Assembly (NCBI GenBank): GCA_003511945.1
Contig: DOJA01000266.1
Coordinates: forward strand, 1 to 12,592
DNA length: 12,592 nucleotides
Direction: 5' to 3'
Source of the DNA: Phycisphaerales bacterium
GTDB taxonomy: Bacteria; Planctomycetota; Phycisphaerae; Phycisphaerales; UBA1924
The first letter of the stretch is position 1. Each line of letters opens with the position of its first letter. Positions 1 to 6,311 of the stretch are shown here, in pieces. The position numbers and the translations under genes were made by a program. The notes beneath the pieces were generated by a model, which saw nothing but the letters and a program-made list of their open reading frames with translations, was not told the origin of the DNA and did no database searches.

Positions 1-35
1 GGGGGCCGGGGGGCGAACCTGAAAGGAGCAGCGCC

Positions 36-485
36 GTGAAGAATGCCGTCGCGGTCTGGATCGATCACACGCAGGCCAAGGTCATTGCGGTCGCGCCGGA
101 GCGAGCTGAGATTGTGCGCACGATCGAGTCCGGCGTGATCCCTCACCACAAGGGCGAGCACGAGGGGCACCCGCGGATCGGCCCCGGGCACGAGCACATC
201 GCCGGGCCGGCGGGGCACGATGACCGCTACCGCCATCAGCAGTTGGAGAAGTTCTACGACGCGGTCCTGAAGGCGATCGGAACGCCCGACCGTCTGGCCA
301 TCTTCGGCCCGGACGGCGCGCGGGGGGAGTTCGAGCGCACGGTCCGCGCCCAGCCGGCACTCGCCCCGCACCTGAAGGGCGTCATCCCGCTGGGCCGGGA
401 GACCGACGCGCAGTTGATCGCCGAAGCGCGCGCCTTCTTCGGCGTCCCCGCGGGGCGGATGGGGCCTTCGCGGCACGCGCCGTGA
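36..485 (+). CDS. Conserved His-rich protein of the 'translational machinery protein' (eRF1/host-attachment-like) type
   Basis: This 149-residue soluble protein has no signal peptide. Its N-terminus (AVWIDHTQAKVIAV) and C-terminal half (RLAIFGPDGARGEFERTV, then TDAQLIAEARAFFG) match, from memory, a bacterial family usually annotated as translational machinery protein or host attachment protein, distantly related to the central domain of eRF1/Pelota. The exact function of that family is not established. Residues 37-67 hold eight histidines (37, 38, 42, 45, 52, 54, 61, 67), a loop that could bind metal; family members also have a His-rich middle. The start is GTG at 36, chosen because AAAGGAG lies 7 bases upstream at 22-28. 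It stands alone, followed by a long inverted repeat that begins just before its stop. Family assignment is fairly sure, function is not. Confidence 0.75.
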   Translation: MKNAVAVWIDHTQAKVIAVAPERAEIVRTIESGVIPHHKGEHEGHPRIGPGHEHIAGPAGHDDRYRHQQLEKFYDAVLKAIGTPDRLAIFGPDGARGEFERTVRAQPALAPHLKGVIPLGRETDAQLIAEARAFFGVPAGRMGPSRHAP

Positions 486-543
486 GTCGTCCGACGGCCA
501 GTGCGCGCGCACCGCGTCATCGCTACTGATGACGACTCGGCGC
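477..543. repeat. Long imperfect stem-loop at the 3' end of the first gene
   Basis: GAGTCGTC at 484-491 is the exact reverse complement of GACGACTC at 531-538, and the pairing continues outward as GCGCC (477-481) with GGCGC (539-543) around a two-base bulge. Inside lie a perfect 12-bp palindrome, GTGCGCGCGCAC (501-512), and a competing hairpin, GTCATC/GATGAC (516-533). No T-run follows, so this is not a clear intrinsic terminator. It may protect the 3' end of the transcript or act as a weak terminator. The stop codon at 483-485 falls within it. Confidence 0.45.
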
Positions 544-623
544 GCGACCGTCAATCCGGCAAGGTGGGTGTCCGCCCGGGGAGCCACGAGCGGACGGGAG
601 CCCGGTTTACAGGCCGAGAACCA

Positions 624-652
624 TTGACACCCCCCCGTTCGGGCGTCACAAT
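624..652 (+). promoter_or_regulatory. Sigma70-like promoter of the first PEP-CTERM gene
   Basis: A perfect -35 box TTGACA (624-629) is followed after exactly 17 bases by CACAAT (647-652), which matches 4 of 6 positions of the -10 consensus, including the key A2 and T6. Predicted transcription start is near 659, giving a leader of about 120 bases. The leader contains a GGGGCT/AGCCCC hairpin (737-753) just before the ribosome binding site AGAAGGAG (764-771). The rest of the gap after the first gene shows nothing else. Confidence 0.6.
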
Positions 653-779
653 AACGATGGAGAGTCCAAGAACCGTCGGGCCATCAACGCCCTGACGGAC
701 CCCGCACTCGTGGGCGGGCTCGCAACGGGAGAAGGCGGGGCTGTGCAAGCCCCGTGAATGCACAGAAGGAGCGTGAGTG

Positions 780-1499
780 ATGAATCGGTGCGTGTTGCTG
801 GGCGTGATGGTGGTCGCGGGCTCGGCTTCGTCCGCGCTGGCGGGCGGGGATTTCCTCGTCCGGCGCGCGTCCGCGGTGGACCTGTTCGTCGGGGGCACCA
901 GCCGGTCGACGGGCCTGCAGTTCAACGGCGGCGGACCGACCAGCATCGAGACCGGCACCTTCAATCTCGAGAAGAGCGCCGACGGCGGGATGACCTACGA
1001 GTCGTTCCACACCTACTGCGTCGAGGTCGGCAAGCCGGCGCCGCCGGTCATGCCCATCGCCTACGACATCCGCCCGCTGAGCGACAAGTTCAGCGCGTCG
1101 GAGACGACCGCCCTGCGGATCATCTGGGACAACGCCTTCGATCTGTCGGACAACAACGCGATCAACGCCGCCGCGTTCCAGGCGATCGTGTGGGAGTTCG
1201 CGCAGGACGACTCCTTCAACCTGGTCCCCGGGCTCGGCCAGCAGTTCAATCTGGCCCAGGCCGAGAACGCGGTGCGCGACCTCGCGAACCTGTGGTTCGC
1301 CAATGTCGGCAACGCCACCTGGACCACCGAAGCCAACCTCATCCTGCTGGCCAGCAACGAACTCGCCCCCGGCTCGCAGCTCGACTATCAGGACCTGCTG
1401 ATGGAGATGCCGCGGGAGATCATCCCGCTGCCCACCGCGGGGCTGATGGCCTCGGTGGGGCTGCTTGGATTGGCCTCCGTCCGTCGTCGGACCAAGTAA
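780..1499 (+). CDS. PEP-CTERM-sorted secreted protein with thioester-domain-like Cys/Gln motifs
   Basis: The 239-residue precursor has a signal peptide (residues 1 to about 21, ending SALA) and a C-terminal PEP-CTERM-like sorting tail: IIPLPTAG (214-221), a hydrophobic stretch, then RRRTK. The tail predicts processing by an exosortase/archaeosortase-type enzyme and retention at the cell surface. The central region has TYC (Cys80), a helix-like IIWDNAF, then AAFQAIVWEF with Gln134 and Trp138. This fits the PhiQxxPhiW signature and the upstream aromatic-Cys of Cys-Gln thioester domains, which can bind surfaces covalently; the domain call is inference. ATG at 780 is preferred over GTG at 777 because AGAAGGAG (764-771) then sits 8 bases upstream. 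It is flanked by its own promoter and terminator, so is probably monocistronic. Confidence 0.82.
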   Translation: MNRCVLLGVMVVAGSASSALAGGDFLVRRASAVDLFVGGTSRSTGLQFNGGGPTSIETGTFNLEKSADGGMTYESFHTYCVEVGKPAPPVMPIAYDIRPLSDKFSASETTALRIIWDNAFDLSDNNAINAAAFQAIVWEFAQDDSFNLVPGLGQQFNLAQAENAVRDLANLWFANVGNATWTTEANLILLASNELAPGSQLDYQDLLMEMPREIIPLPTAGLMASVGLLGLASVRRRTK

Positions 1500-1530
1500 G
1501 CCCTCCGGTTCGGACAATCAACGATCTACT

Positions 1531-1567
1531 GAAGCCGCCCGCGCTCGCCGCGGGCGGACTTCTTTTC
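1531..1567 (+). terminator. Rho-independent terminator after the first PEP-CTERM gene
   Basis: CCGCCCGCG (1535-1543) pairs perfectly with CGCGGGCGG (1549-1557) around a 5-base loop. The stem extends with GAAG (1531-1534) and CTTC (1559-1562) past one bulged A, and TTTT follows at 1563-1566. It lies 32 bases after the stop codon at 1499. Confidence 0.85.
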
Positions 1568-1623
1568 TCCGGCGCACCGGCGGGTCCGAGAGCGCAAAGA
1601 GCGATCGGGACTGGGTCCGGAAG

Positions 1624-1658
1624 CGCGAGGGGCGGTTCAAATCTCGACCGCTCCCGCG
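1624..1658. other. Hairpin in the gap between the two PEP-CTERM genes
   Basis: The 284-base gap 1568-1851 holds no convincing gene and no clear sigma70 promoter. Its main feature is a 12-bp stem with one bulged A (1624-1636 with 1647-1658) and a 10-base loop, TCAAATCTCG. It could be part of the 5' leader of the gene starting at 1852 or simply a GC-rich fold. The loop resembles a tRNA T-loop, but no tRNA can be built around it. Confidence 0.3.
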
Positions 1659-1851
1659 TGCAAGTGCTTGCCCGAAGCCGACTTGAGGGCAAACTCCCCT
1701 CGTTCGTCGGTCCGTTTCATCTAAGTCGTTGATTGGCAACAGGTTATCGAGACATTCCGAGGGCGCGCCCCCGGAGAACCCAGGCGGACGCCCGAGCGCG
1801 ATCCGTGCGCGCTCATCCGGAGCCACACCCAGTGCAGGGAGAGATCAAGTC

Positions 1852-2565
1852 ATGAAGACCGCACGCATCGCAGCCATCGTCGGCGCATCGCTGGGCCTCG
1901 CGGCCGGGGCCAGCGCGCAGAACCTGAGCGAGGGCTTCGACAATATCGGCGCCCTGCCCGGCCAGGGCTGGGCCTTCCGGAACAACAGCGATTCACCCGC
2001 CAACGGGTACTTCCAGGGCAACACCAGCGTGTTCGCGGCGCACTCCGGTCCGGCGAACTCGTACCTTGGCGCCAACTTCGAGAGCACCGGGGCTCCCGTC
2101 GGCACGATCAGCAACTGGGCGATGACCCCCGCACGCACCTACCAGAACGGGGACGCGATCTCGTTCTACACCCGCACCGTGTCTCAGCCGTTCTTCCCCG
2201 ATCGGCTGGAGGTCCGGCTGAGCACGAACGGCGCGAGCACCGATGTCGGCATGACCTCAACCAGCGTCGGCGATTTCACCACGCTGCTCCTCACCATCAA
2301 CCCGGTGCTGTCCCTGGCGGGCTACCCCACTGACTGGATGCAGTTCCAGATCAACATCAGCGGCCTGGGCGGCCCGGTGGTCGGGCGACTGGCGTTCCGA
2401 TACTTCGTCACCTTTGCCGGATTCGCCGGCACGAACAGCGACTACATCGGCATCGACTCGCTCGACATCCGCGGGCAGTCACAGATCATCCCGCTCCCGA
2501 CGGCGGGGGCGATGGGGCTCGCGGGCTTCGGATTCATCGCCACCCGGCGCCGCCGCGCGGGTTGA
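1852..2565 (+). CDS. PEP-CTERM-sorted secreted protein, choice-of-anchor-J-like
   Basis: The 237-residue precursor has a signal peptide (1-22, cleavage after ASA) and a mature domain of beta-rich type. The order SEGFD at the N-terminus, SNWAMTPA (88-95), a FYTR strand (105-108), a LEVRLSTNG strand (119-127), LAFRYF (180-185) and DYIGIDSLDI near the end (198-207) is that of choice-of-anchor-J/cleaved-adhesin-like jelly-roll domains in secreted bacterial proteins. The sorting tail IIPLPTAG (212-219), hydrophobic segment and RRRR match the neighbour upstream, so both probably use the same exosortase-type enzyme, which is not in this window. ATG 1852 was chosen over upstream in-frame starts because a signal peptide begins exactly there and AGGGAGAG lies at 1836-1843. 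Ligand unknown. Confidence 0.82.
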   Translation: MKTARIAAIVGASLGLAAGASAQNLSEGFDNIGALPGQGWAFRNNSDSPANGYFQGNTSVFAAHSGPANSYLGANFESTGAPVGTISNWAMTPARTYQNGDAISFYTRTVSQPFFPDRLEVRLSTNGASTDVGMTSTSVGDFTTLLLTINPVLSLAGYPTDWMQFQINISGLGGPVVGRLAFRYFVTFAGFAGTNSDYIGIDSLDIRGQSQIIPLPTAGAMGLAGFGFIATRRRRAG

Positions 2566-2611
2566 ACGGCTCCTGACTCCCTCTCTCGTGGCTGCGGCGC
2601 ACACACACCAG

Positions 2612-2640
2612 CACCCCCCGGGACCCCTGCCCGGGGGGTG
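2612..2640 (+). terminator. GC-rich hairpin terminator after the second PEP-CTERM gene
   Basis: CACCCCCCGGG (2612-2622) pairs perfectly over 11 bp with CCCGGGGGGTG (2630-2640) around a 7-base loop. The T-run is weak (TTGCATT), but the stem is very stable and sits 46 bases after the stop, between convergent genes. Confidence 0.7.
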
Positions 2641-2651
2641 TTGCATTCGAA

Positions 2652-2686
2652 CACTTCCTCCGCACGCTCCGCGCGCGGAGGAAGTG
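2652..2686 (-). terminator. Perfect 12-bp hairpin, probable terminator of the - strand gene set
   Basis: CACTTCCTCCGC (2652-2663) is the exact reverse complement of GCGGAGGAAGTG (2675-2686), with an 11-base loop. It lies 29 bases beyond the stop (2716) of the last - strand gene. The following - strand bases (TTCGAATGC) form only a weak T-rich tail, so termination may rely on the stem. Together with the hairpin at 2612-2640 it insulates two converging transcripts. Confidence 0.55.
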
Positions 2687-2715
2687 AGAGGGGCTCAAGC
2701 AGGGGACGAACTCCG

Positions 2716-3177
2716 TCAGTCGTTCCAGCCATCGTGGCGCGAGCGGTTGCGGGGCTCGGGGGTGACGGCGATATCGAGGCGCTGGCCCTCGCGCAGGACG
2801 GTGAGGGTGAGGGGATCGCCATCGGGCGTGCCGCGGATGGCGCGGCGGAACTCGCGCTCGGAGGCGTCGTCATCGCCGTTGACCGCGACGATCACATCGA
2901 AGCGGCGGAGCCCCGCGCGCTCGGCGGGAGTGCCTCCGATGATGCTGGTGATGAGCGTGGAGTTGTTGCGGTCGATCCCGAGCTGGGAAGCGGTCGACCC
3001 GGGGACGCTGTCGGAATAGACGCCGATCCACGGTCGGGAGGGCCGGTCGTGCTCGTCCCAGGAGTGCTCCGACCAGCCGCGGTCGCCGGTGACGATGATG
3101 CAGCCGCTCGAGAGGGCCAACGCCGTGCCGAGCGCCCCGGCCAGGGCCAGACGCTCGATTGATCCGTGGATGTTCAT
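2716..3177 (-). CDS. PDZ-domain lipoprotein
   Basis: The 153-residue protein begins with a lipoprotein signal peptide: a hydrophobic stretch, then LSSGC with the lipidated Cys at 26. A PDZ domain follows: WIGVYSD (50-56) carries the ligand-binding-loop side, then LITSIIGGTPAERAGLRRFDVIVAVNGDD (75-103) is the classic PDZ core, and LTLTVLREGQRLDIAVTP (123-140) closes it. No protease domain is present, so it is a stand-alone PDZ adaptor at the membrane, perhaps handing envelope proteins to a protease; the partner is unknown. AGGAG lies 9 bases upstream of the ATG. It is last in a - strand set after the 91-residue protein (85-bp gap). Confidence 0.85.
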   Translation of the reverse strand: MNIHGSIERLALAGALGTALALSSGCIIVTGDRGWSEHSWDEHDRPSRPWIGVYSDSVPGSTASQLGIDRNNSTLITSIIGGTPAERAGLRRFDVIVAVNGDDDASEREFRRAIRGTPDGDPLTLTVLREGQRLDIAVTPEPRNRSRHDGWND

Positions 3178-3262
3178 GTCCGCACGCTCCTGTAAAGCCC
3201 GGGGGGGTCCCGCGAGCGCGGGACGCCTTCTTCGCCTTCTACGGAGCGAGGCGTGCGGCGTT

Positions 3263-3538
3263 TCAGGTCGATCGGGCCAGGTCGTTCACCAGGGCCGCCA
3301 GGGCCTTGACATCCTTGGACTCCAGCACCCTGCGGACGCGGACATCGCCCGCCTCCGCCTTGACGAGCGCCTTCTCGACCCGTGTCCACAGCGCGGCGGA
3401 CTTCTTGTTGTCCCCAGCGCAGAGGTAGAGTTCAGAGACCAGTTCTCCCAGTTTGGTGAGGGAGATGGTGTCCAGGTGTTCGTAGTAGCGGTTGATGATC
3501 TTCCGCTGGTGGTGGGTGTACTCGCGTCCGGAGGCCAT
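3263..3538 (-). CDS. Conserved hypothetical protein (GREYTxHQRKIINRYYEH type)
   Basis: A 91-residue soluble, mostly helical protein starting MASGREYTHHQRKIINRYYEH, followed by helices rich in Leu, Lys and Glu. I recall small proteins with this start and with ELVSELYLC and LWTRVEKAL segments from planctomycetes and related bacteria, but with no known function. It has no signal peptide, membrane segment or clear catalytic motif. Tyr18-Tyr19 and the paired His residues (9, 10) lie in the best conserved-looking part. No Shine-Dalgarno sequence is visible before the ATG. It sits between the MsrB gene (145-bp gap) and the PDZ lipoprotein on the same strand. Confidence 0.7.
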   Translation of the reverse strand: MASGREYTHHQRKIINRYYEHLDTISLTKLGELVSELYLCAGDNKKSAALWTRVEKALVKAEAGDVRVRRVLESKDVKALAALVNDLARST

Positions 3539-3570
3539 GGGGGCATGTTACGGCGTTGGGGGCGGGTGCC

Positions 3571-3595
3571 GGGGCCCGACCAAAGGTCGTGCCCC
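3571..3595. other. Hairpin between msrB and the 91-residue gene
   Basis: GGGGC and CGACC (3571-3575, 3577-3581) pair with GGTCG and GCCCC (3585-3589, 3591-3595) around one mismatch and an AAA loop. It lies in the 145-bp gap between two - strand genes and has no T-tail in either direction. It may be a processing or attenuation site. Confidence 0.3.
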
Positions 3596-3683
3596 GTGGC
3601 TCGCGAGCATGAAGCAGGGGGCGCGCGGGGGACCGCGTACCCCGGCACCCGTTTCGGTGCATGTCCGCGCCCCTGCAGCCGTG

Positions 3684-4304
3684 CTACGGCGTGGGTGGCG
3701 TGTCGCTCGCGGGCTTGAGGTCGATGGAGGCGGAGTTGATGCAGTAGCGGAGCCCGGTCTTGTCGGCGGGGCCGTCGTCGAAGACATGGCCCAGGTGCCC
3801 GCCGCAGCGGGCGCAGGTCACCTCGGTGCGGACCATGCCGAAGGAAGTGTCGCGGTGCTCTTCGATGGCGCCGGGGTTGGCCTTGTCGTAGAAGGAGGGC
3901 CAGCCGCAGTGGGAGTCGAACTTGGTGTCGCTGGTGAAGAGGACCAGGCCGCAGCCGGCGCAGGTGTAGGCGCCGGGGGTGGTGGTGTCCCAGTACTTTC
4001 CGGTGAACGCGCGCTCGGTGCCCTTCTTGCGGAGGATGGCGAACTGTTCAGCGGTGAGGCGCTGACGCCACTGCTCGTCGGTCAGGTTGACCTTGGCGTT
4101 CGGGTCCACGGGGAGTTCCTGAGTGGATGAAGCGGCGGACCGCGGCGCCGGGAGGGCGGCGCCGGGACGGGAGGACGACTGCGGCTCGACCGTGCTCGAG
4201 CGCTCACAGCCGGCAAGGGCGAGCACGCCGGCGATGACGCACGCGCCCGCGCGGACCATCCGCAGCGGGGATCGGCCGGAGAAGACAGCGCTCGGTTCAT
4301 TCAT
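3684..4304 (-). CDS. msrB: Lipoprotein peptide-methionine (R)-S-oxide reductase MsrB
   Basis: It reduces methionine-R-sulfoxide in proteins back to methionine, using thiol donors. The 206-residue protein has a lipoprotein signal with LALAGC (lipidated Cys33), a Ser/Pro-rich linker, and a full MsrB domain from about residue 70. Visible landmarks are the zinc-binding CAGC (115-118) and CARC (164-167), CGWPSF with the presumed resolving Cys133, GHVFDDGP (172-179), and RYCINSAS with the catalytic Cys188. The 55-residue spacing between Cys133 and Cys188 matches the Neisseria MsrB pair. The lipid anchor places it outside the inner membrane, so it would repair envelope proteins. The start at 4304 has little ribosome binding signal; Met16, right before the hydrophobic stretch, is a plausible alternative. 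It follows arsC by 28 bp, probably in one transcript. Confidence 0.95.
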   Translation of the reverse strand: MNEPSAVFSGRSPLRMVRAGACVIAGVLALAGCERSSTVEPQSSSRPGAALPAPRSAASSTQELPVDPNAKVNLTDEQWRQRLTAEQFAILRKKGTERAFTGKYWDTTTPGAYTCAGCGLVLFTSDTKFDSHCGWPSFYDKANPGAIEEHRDTSFGMVRTEVTCARCGGHLGHVFDDGPADKTGLRYCINSASIDLKPASDTPPTP

Positions 4305-4332
4305 CCCTCACCGAACCAGGATGGTACCTGGG

Positions 4333-4803
4333 CTATTCCCCCCCGGGATGAGCGGTCAGGTCCAGCCGGTCGCCCAGGGTCAGGATGAAGAGCCGGATCT
4401 CGTCGCGCACGCGCCGGTAGTGGGGGAGGGCTTCCTCTTCCGTGCGTGCGCTGGCCGCCAGGCGGGGCGGATCCTCGAAACCGACATGCACGACGCGCGT
4501 CGCGCCGGGGAAGACCGGGCACGCCTCGTGGGCCTCGTGGCAGACCGTCACGACCAGATCGGGCGGGTGGTCGATGAACTCGTCGATCGACTTGGAGCGC
4601 TGCCCGGAGATGTCGACGCCCGATTCGCGCATGACGCGCACCGCCAGCGGGTTGAGCGTGCCCGGGTGCGTGCCGGCGCTGAGCGGCTCGACGCGGTCGG
4701 GGATCAGCGTCCGCGCCCACCCCTCGGCCATCTGGCTGCGGCAGGAGTTCCCGGTACACAGGAAGAGGAGGCGCACACGGGGCGGACGAGCGGCGGGCGG
4801 CAT
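4333..4803 (-). CDS. arsC: Arsenate reductase, thioredoxin-coupled low-molecular-weight phosphatase family
   Basis: It reduces arsenate to arsenite by a cysteine relay. The LMW-phosphatase loop CTGNSCRSQMAEG carries the nucleophilic Cys and the CX5R signature. Further on, TVCHEAHEACP holds the second and third Cys seven residues apart, the Cys82/Cys89 pair of Bacillus ArsC, and FEDPP carries the general-acid Asp, so all catalytic residues of the thioredoxin-linked type are present. ATG 4803 gives 156 residues and fits the family's short N-terminus. GTG at 4827 would add eight residues, but its leader overlaps the ribosome binding site of the divergent gene at 4839. No arsR or arsB/acr3 is seen next to it; it is followed by msrB, which also depends on thiol reductants, suggesting a redox or stress pairing. 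Confidence 0.92.
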   Translation of the reverse strand: MPPAARPPRVRLLFLCTGNSCRSQMAEGWARTLIPDRVEPLSAGTHPGTLNPLAVRVMRESGVDISGQRSKSIDEFIDHPPDLVVTVCHEAHEACPVFPGATRVVHVGFEDPPRLAASARTEEEALPHYRRVRDEIRLFILTLGDRLDLTAHPGGE

Positions 4804-4838
4804 CCGCGTATGGTACGCGCGACCCACGGAGCCACCGC

Positions 4839-5273
4839 GTGACCGGCGTCAGCGTGTTCATGATCGTCGCCATCTTCCTGCTCATGGACGCTCTCATCGT
4901 GTTCATCGCCATGCCCGCGCTGCTGCGATCGGCGTAGAGCCCGCTGGCGGGCCGGTTCCCGGGCGTCGCGCCCGCGCCCGGCGCGGTCCGGCGCGAGTTC
5001 CAGTCGTTCAGCGTGGGCATGGTCAACATGGGGTGGGGGTTCCATGTCGAGGTCGACGACGGGCACCTGCACCTGTTCCCTTCGGGGGTCTCGCGCTGGT
5101 GCGGGCTCGGCCCCGCGAGCGTGCCGTGGGAGCGCGTGGAGTGGATCGGGCCGGCGCCGTTCAGGCGGGCGCGGGTGCGCATCGGCGCCACGACCCTCCG
5201 CGGGCCGGCGTGGTGCCTGTCGCTGGCGGAGCGTCAGGACGACGCGGGCGAGCGGAGCACGACGAGGTCGTGA
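4839..5273 (+). pseudogene. Small membrane-anchored protein gene split by one in-frame TAG
   Basis: GTG at 4839 is preceded by GGAG (4828-4831, spacing 7) and opens a 32-codon frame encoding one membrane helix (about residues 5-28, VFMIVAIFLLMDALIVFIAM). It ends at TAG (4935-4937). The same frame stays open for another 111 codons to TGA at 5271. The second part contains REFQSFSVGMVNMGWGFHVEVDDGHLHLFP and WCLSLA; I recall planctomycete proteins with a membrane anchor followed by this kind of domain, so the two parts look like one gene. The junction reads LLRSA-stop-SPLAGRFPG, which fits a Trp codon TGG changed to TAG. Internal starts (5013, GTG) have no ribosome binding site. Alternatives are a sequencing error, amber read-through or two separate small proteins. 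The 3' end overlaps the - strand methyltransferase by 40 bp. Confidence 0.6.
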
Positions 5274-6265
5274 TGCTTCGCGAGGGCGCGCTCGAGGTAC
5301 GCCGCGATCCCGAGGCCGCGCGTCCACCGGGAGCGGACGAAGTGTTCCGTGACGAATGTGGTGCGGTAGTAGTCCTTGCCGGTGTATGGCTCGAAGAAGT
5401 GCGCCCCGACCGAGGGCTCATCGACGCGCCCCCCGGCGGCGAGGGCGGGGCCGAGGTGGGGTGGGCAGGCCGAGGGACCGTGGACGGAGACGATCGCCAG
5501 CCCGCCCGGGCGCAGGAGTCGTCGGAGTTCGTCGAGCCAGAGCAGTTCGAAGCGTTCGTCGAGGTGGGTGAAGATCGAGACGCCGACGATGAGGTCGAAC
5601 GAGGCGTCGTCGTACGGGCTGGGCGGGCTGGGGCTGATGACGCGGAAGTCCTGCCGGGGGTAGGCGCGGCGCATCCAGTCGATGGCCTCGCGGTCGATGT
5701 CGCAGCCGAGCAGGCGGTCGGGGGCGATCCAGCGCGAGAGGAACCGCGAGAGTCGGCCGCAGCCGCAGCCCCAGTCGAGCACGCGCGCGAACGACCCGAT
5801 GGGCGCAAACCGCTCGGCGGCGGCGCGGATGTCCCGGGCGCAACGCCACCCGGTGTCGCGGAACCCCGGCGCTTCGTGGCTGCCGTGGACGCGAAGCCGC
5901 AGGGGCGCCGGGGGCAGGAGGGGATCGGTGGCGAGGGCTCGGTCGTCCTTGAGCAGGAAGGCGGCCCGGTCGATCACGGCGCCGTCGTCGCTGAGGCGCG
6001 AGAACTCGACGGCCGATTCGTTGGCGATGACCGATGCCTCGCGGCTGAGGCGGAGGCGAATGTCGAACGAGAGGCGCAGCGCGGTGGCCGTGACGCCCGG
6101 GGAGTCGCTGTCTTCTGCGATGAAGGCGGCGGGCTCGGGATGCGCTGGCGCGTCGAGGAGCGTCGCTCGCAGGGTGACGCGCGCGAGGCCCTCACCGGGC
6201 TCAACCCAGCCGCGGAGGCGCAGCGAGCCCGCGTCGACGGTCCAGCCATCGAGCGACATCCGCAC
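5234..6265 (-). CDS. SAM-dependent class I methyltransferase with an N-terminal beta-rich domain
   Basis: The C-terminal two thirds of this 343-residue protein form a Rossmann-like methyltransferase. Motif I is VLDWGCGCGRLSR (162-174), the acidic residue that binds the SAM ribose is in LLGCDID (185-191), FDLIVGVSIFTHL (223-235) is the motif IV/V region, and LRRLLRPGGLAIVSV (247-261) is the typical post-motif. The first 105 residues (LRGWVEP, repeated beta strands) look like a substrate-binding or partner domain of the kind found on methyltransferases of surface glycan clusters; its role is inferred only weakly. Substrate unknown. GTG 6265 lies 5 bases from AAGGAGG (6271-6277); ATG 6259 is the alternative. 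It is last in the - strand set with the AsmA-like gene (46-bp gap) and overlaps the + strand gene at its end. Confidence 0.85.
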   Translation of the reverse strand: MRMSLDGWTVDAGSLRLRGWVEPGEGLARVTLRATLLDAPAHPEPAAFIAEDSDSPGVTATALRLSFDIRLRLSREASVIANESAVEFSRLSDDGAVIDRAAFLLKDDRALATDPLLPPAPLRLRVHGSHEAPGFRDTGWRCARDIRAAAERFAPIGSFARVLDWGCGCGRLSRFLSRWIAPDRLLGCDIDREAIDWMRRAYPRQDFRVISPSPPSPYDDASFDLIVGVSIFTHLDERFELLWLDELRRLLRPGGLAIVSVHGPSACPPHLGPALAAGGRVDEPSVGAHFFEPYTGKDYYRTTFVTEHFVRSRWTRGLGIAAYLERALAKHHDLVVLRSPASS

Positions 6266-6311
6266 TGGAACCTCCTTCGCTGAGCGGCGAGGGAGTGGTT
6301 CCGCCTCGCTG

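Noticed and set aside
1576..1660. tRNA-like segment: GGTTCAAATC at 1634-1643 looks like a T-loop, with CTCCCGC following and GCGGG upstream
   Set aside because: The T-stem does not pair, the presumed anticodon loop lacks T33, the anticodon stem has a mismatch, and there is no CCA. A 12-bp hairpin explains the region better.
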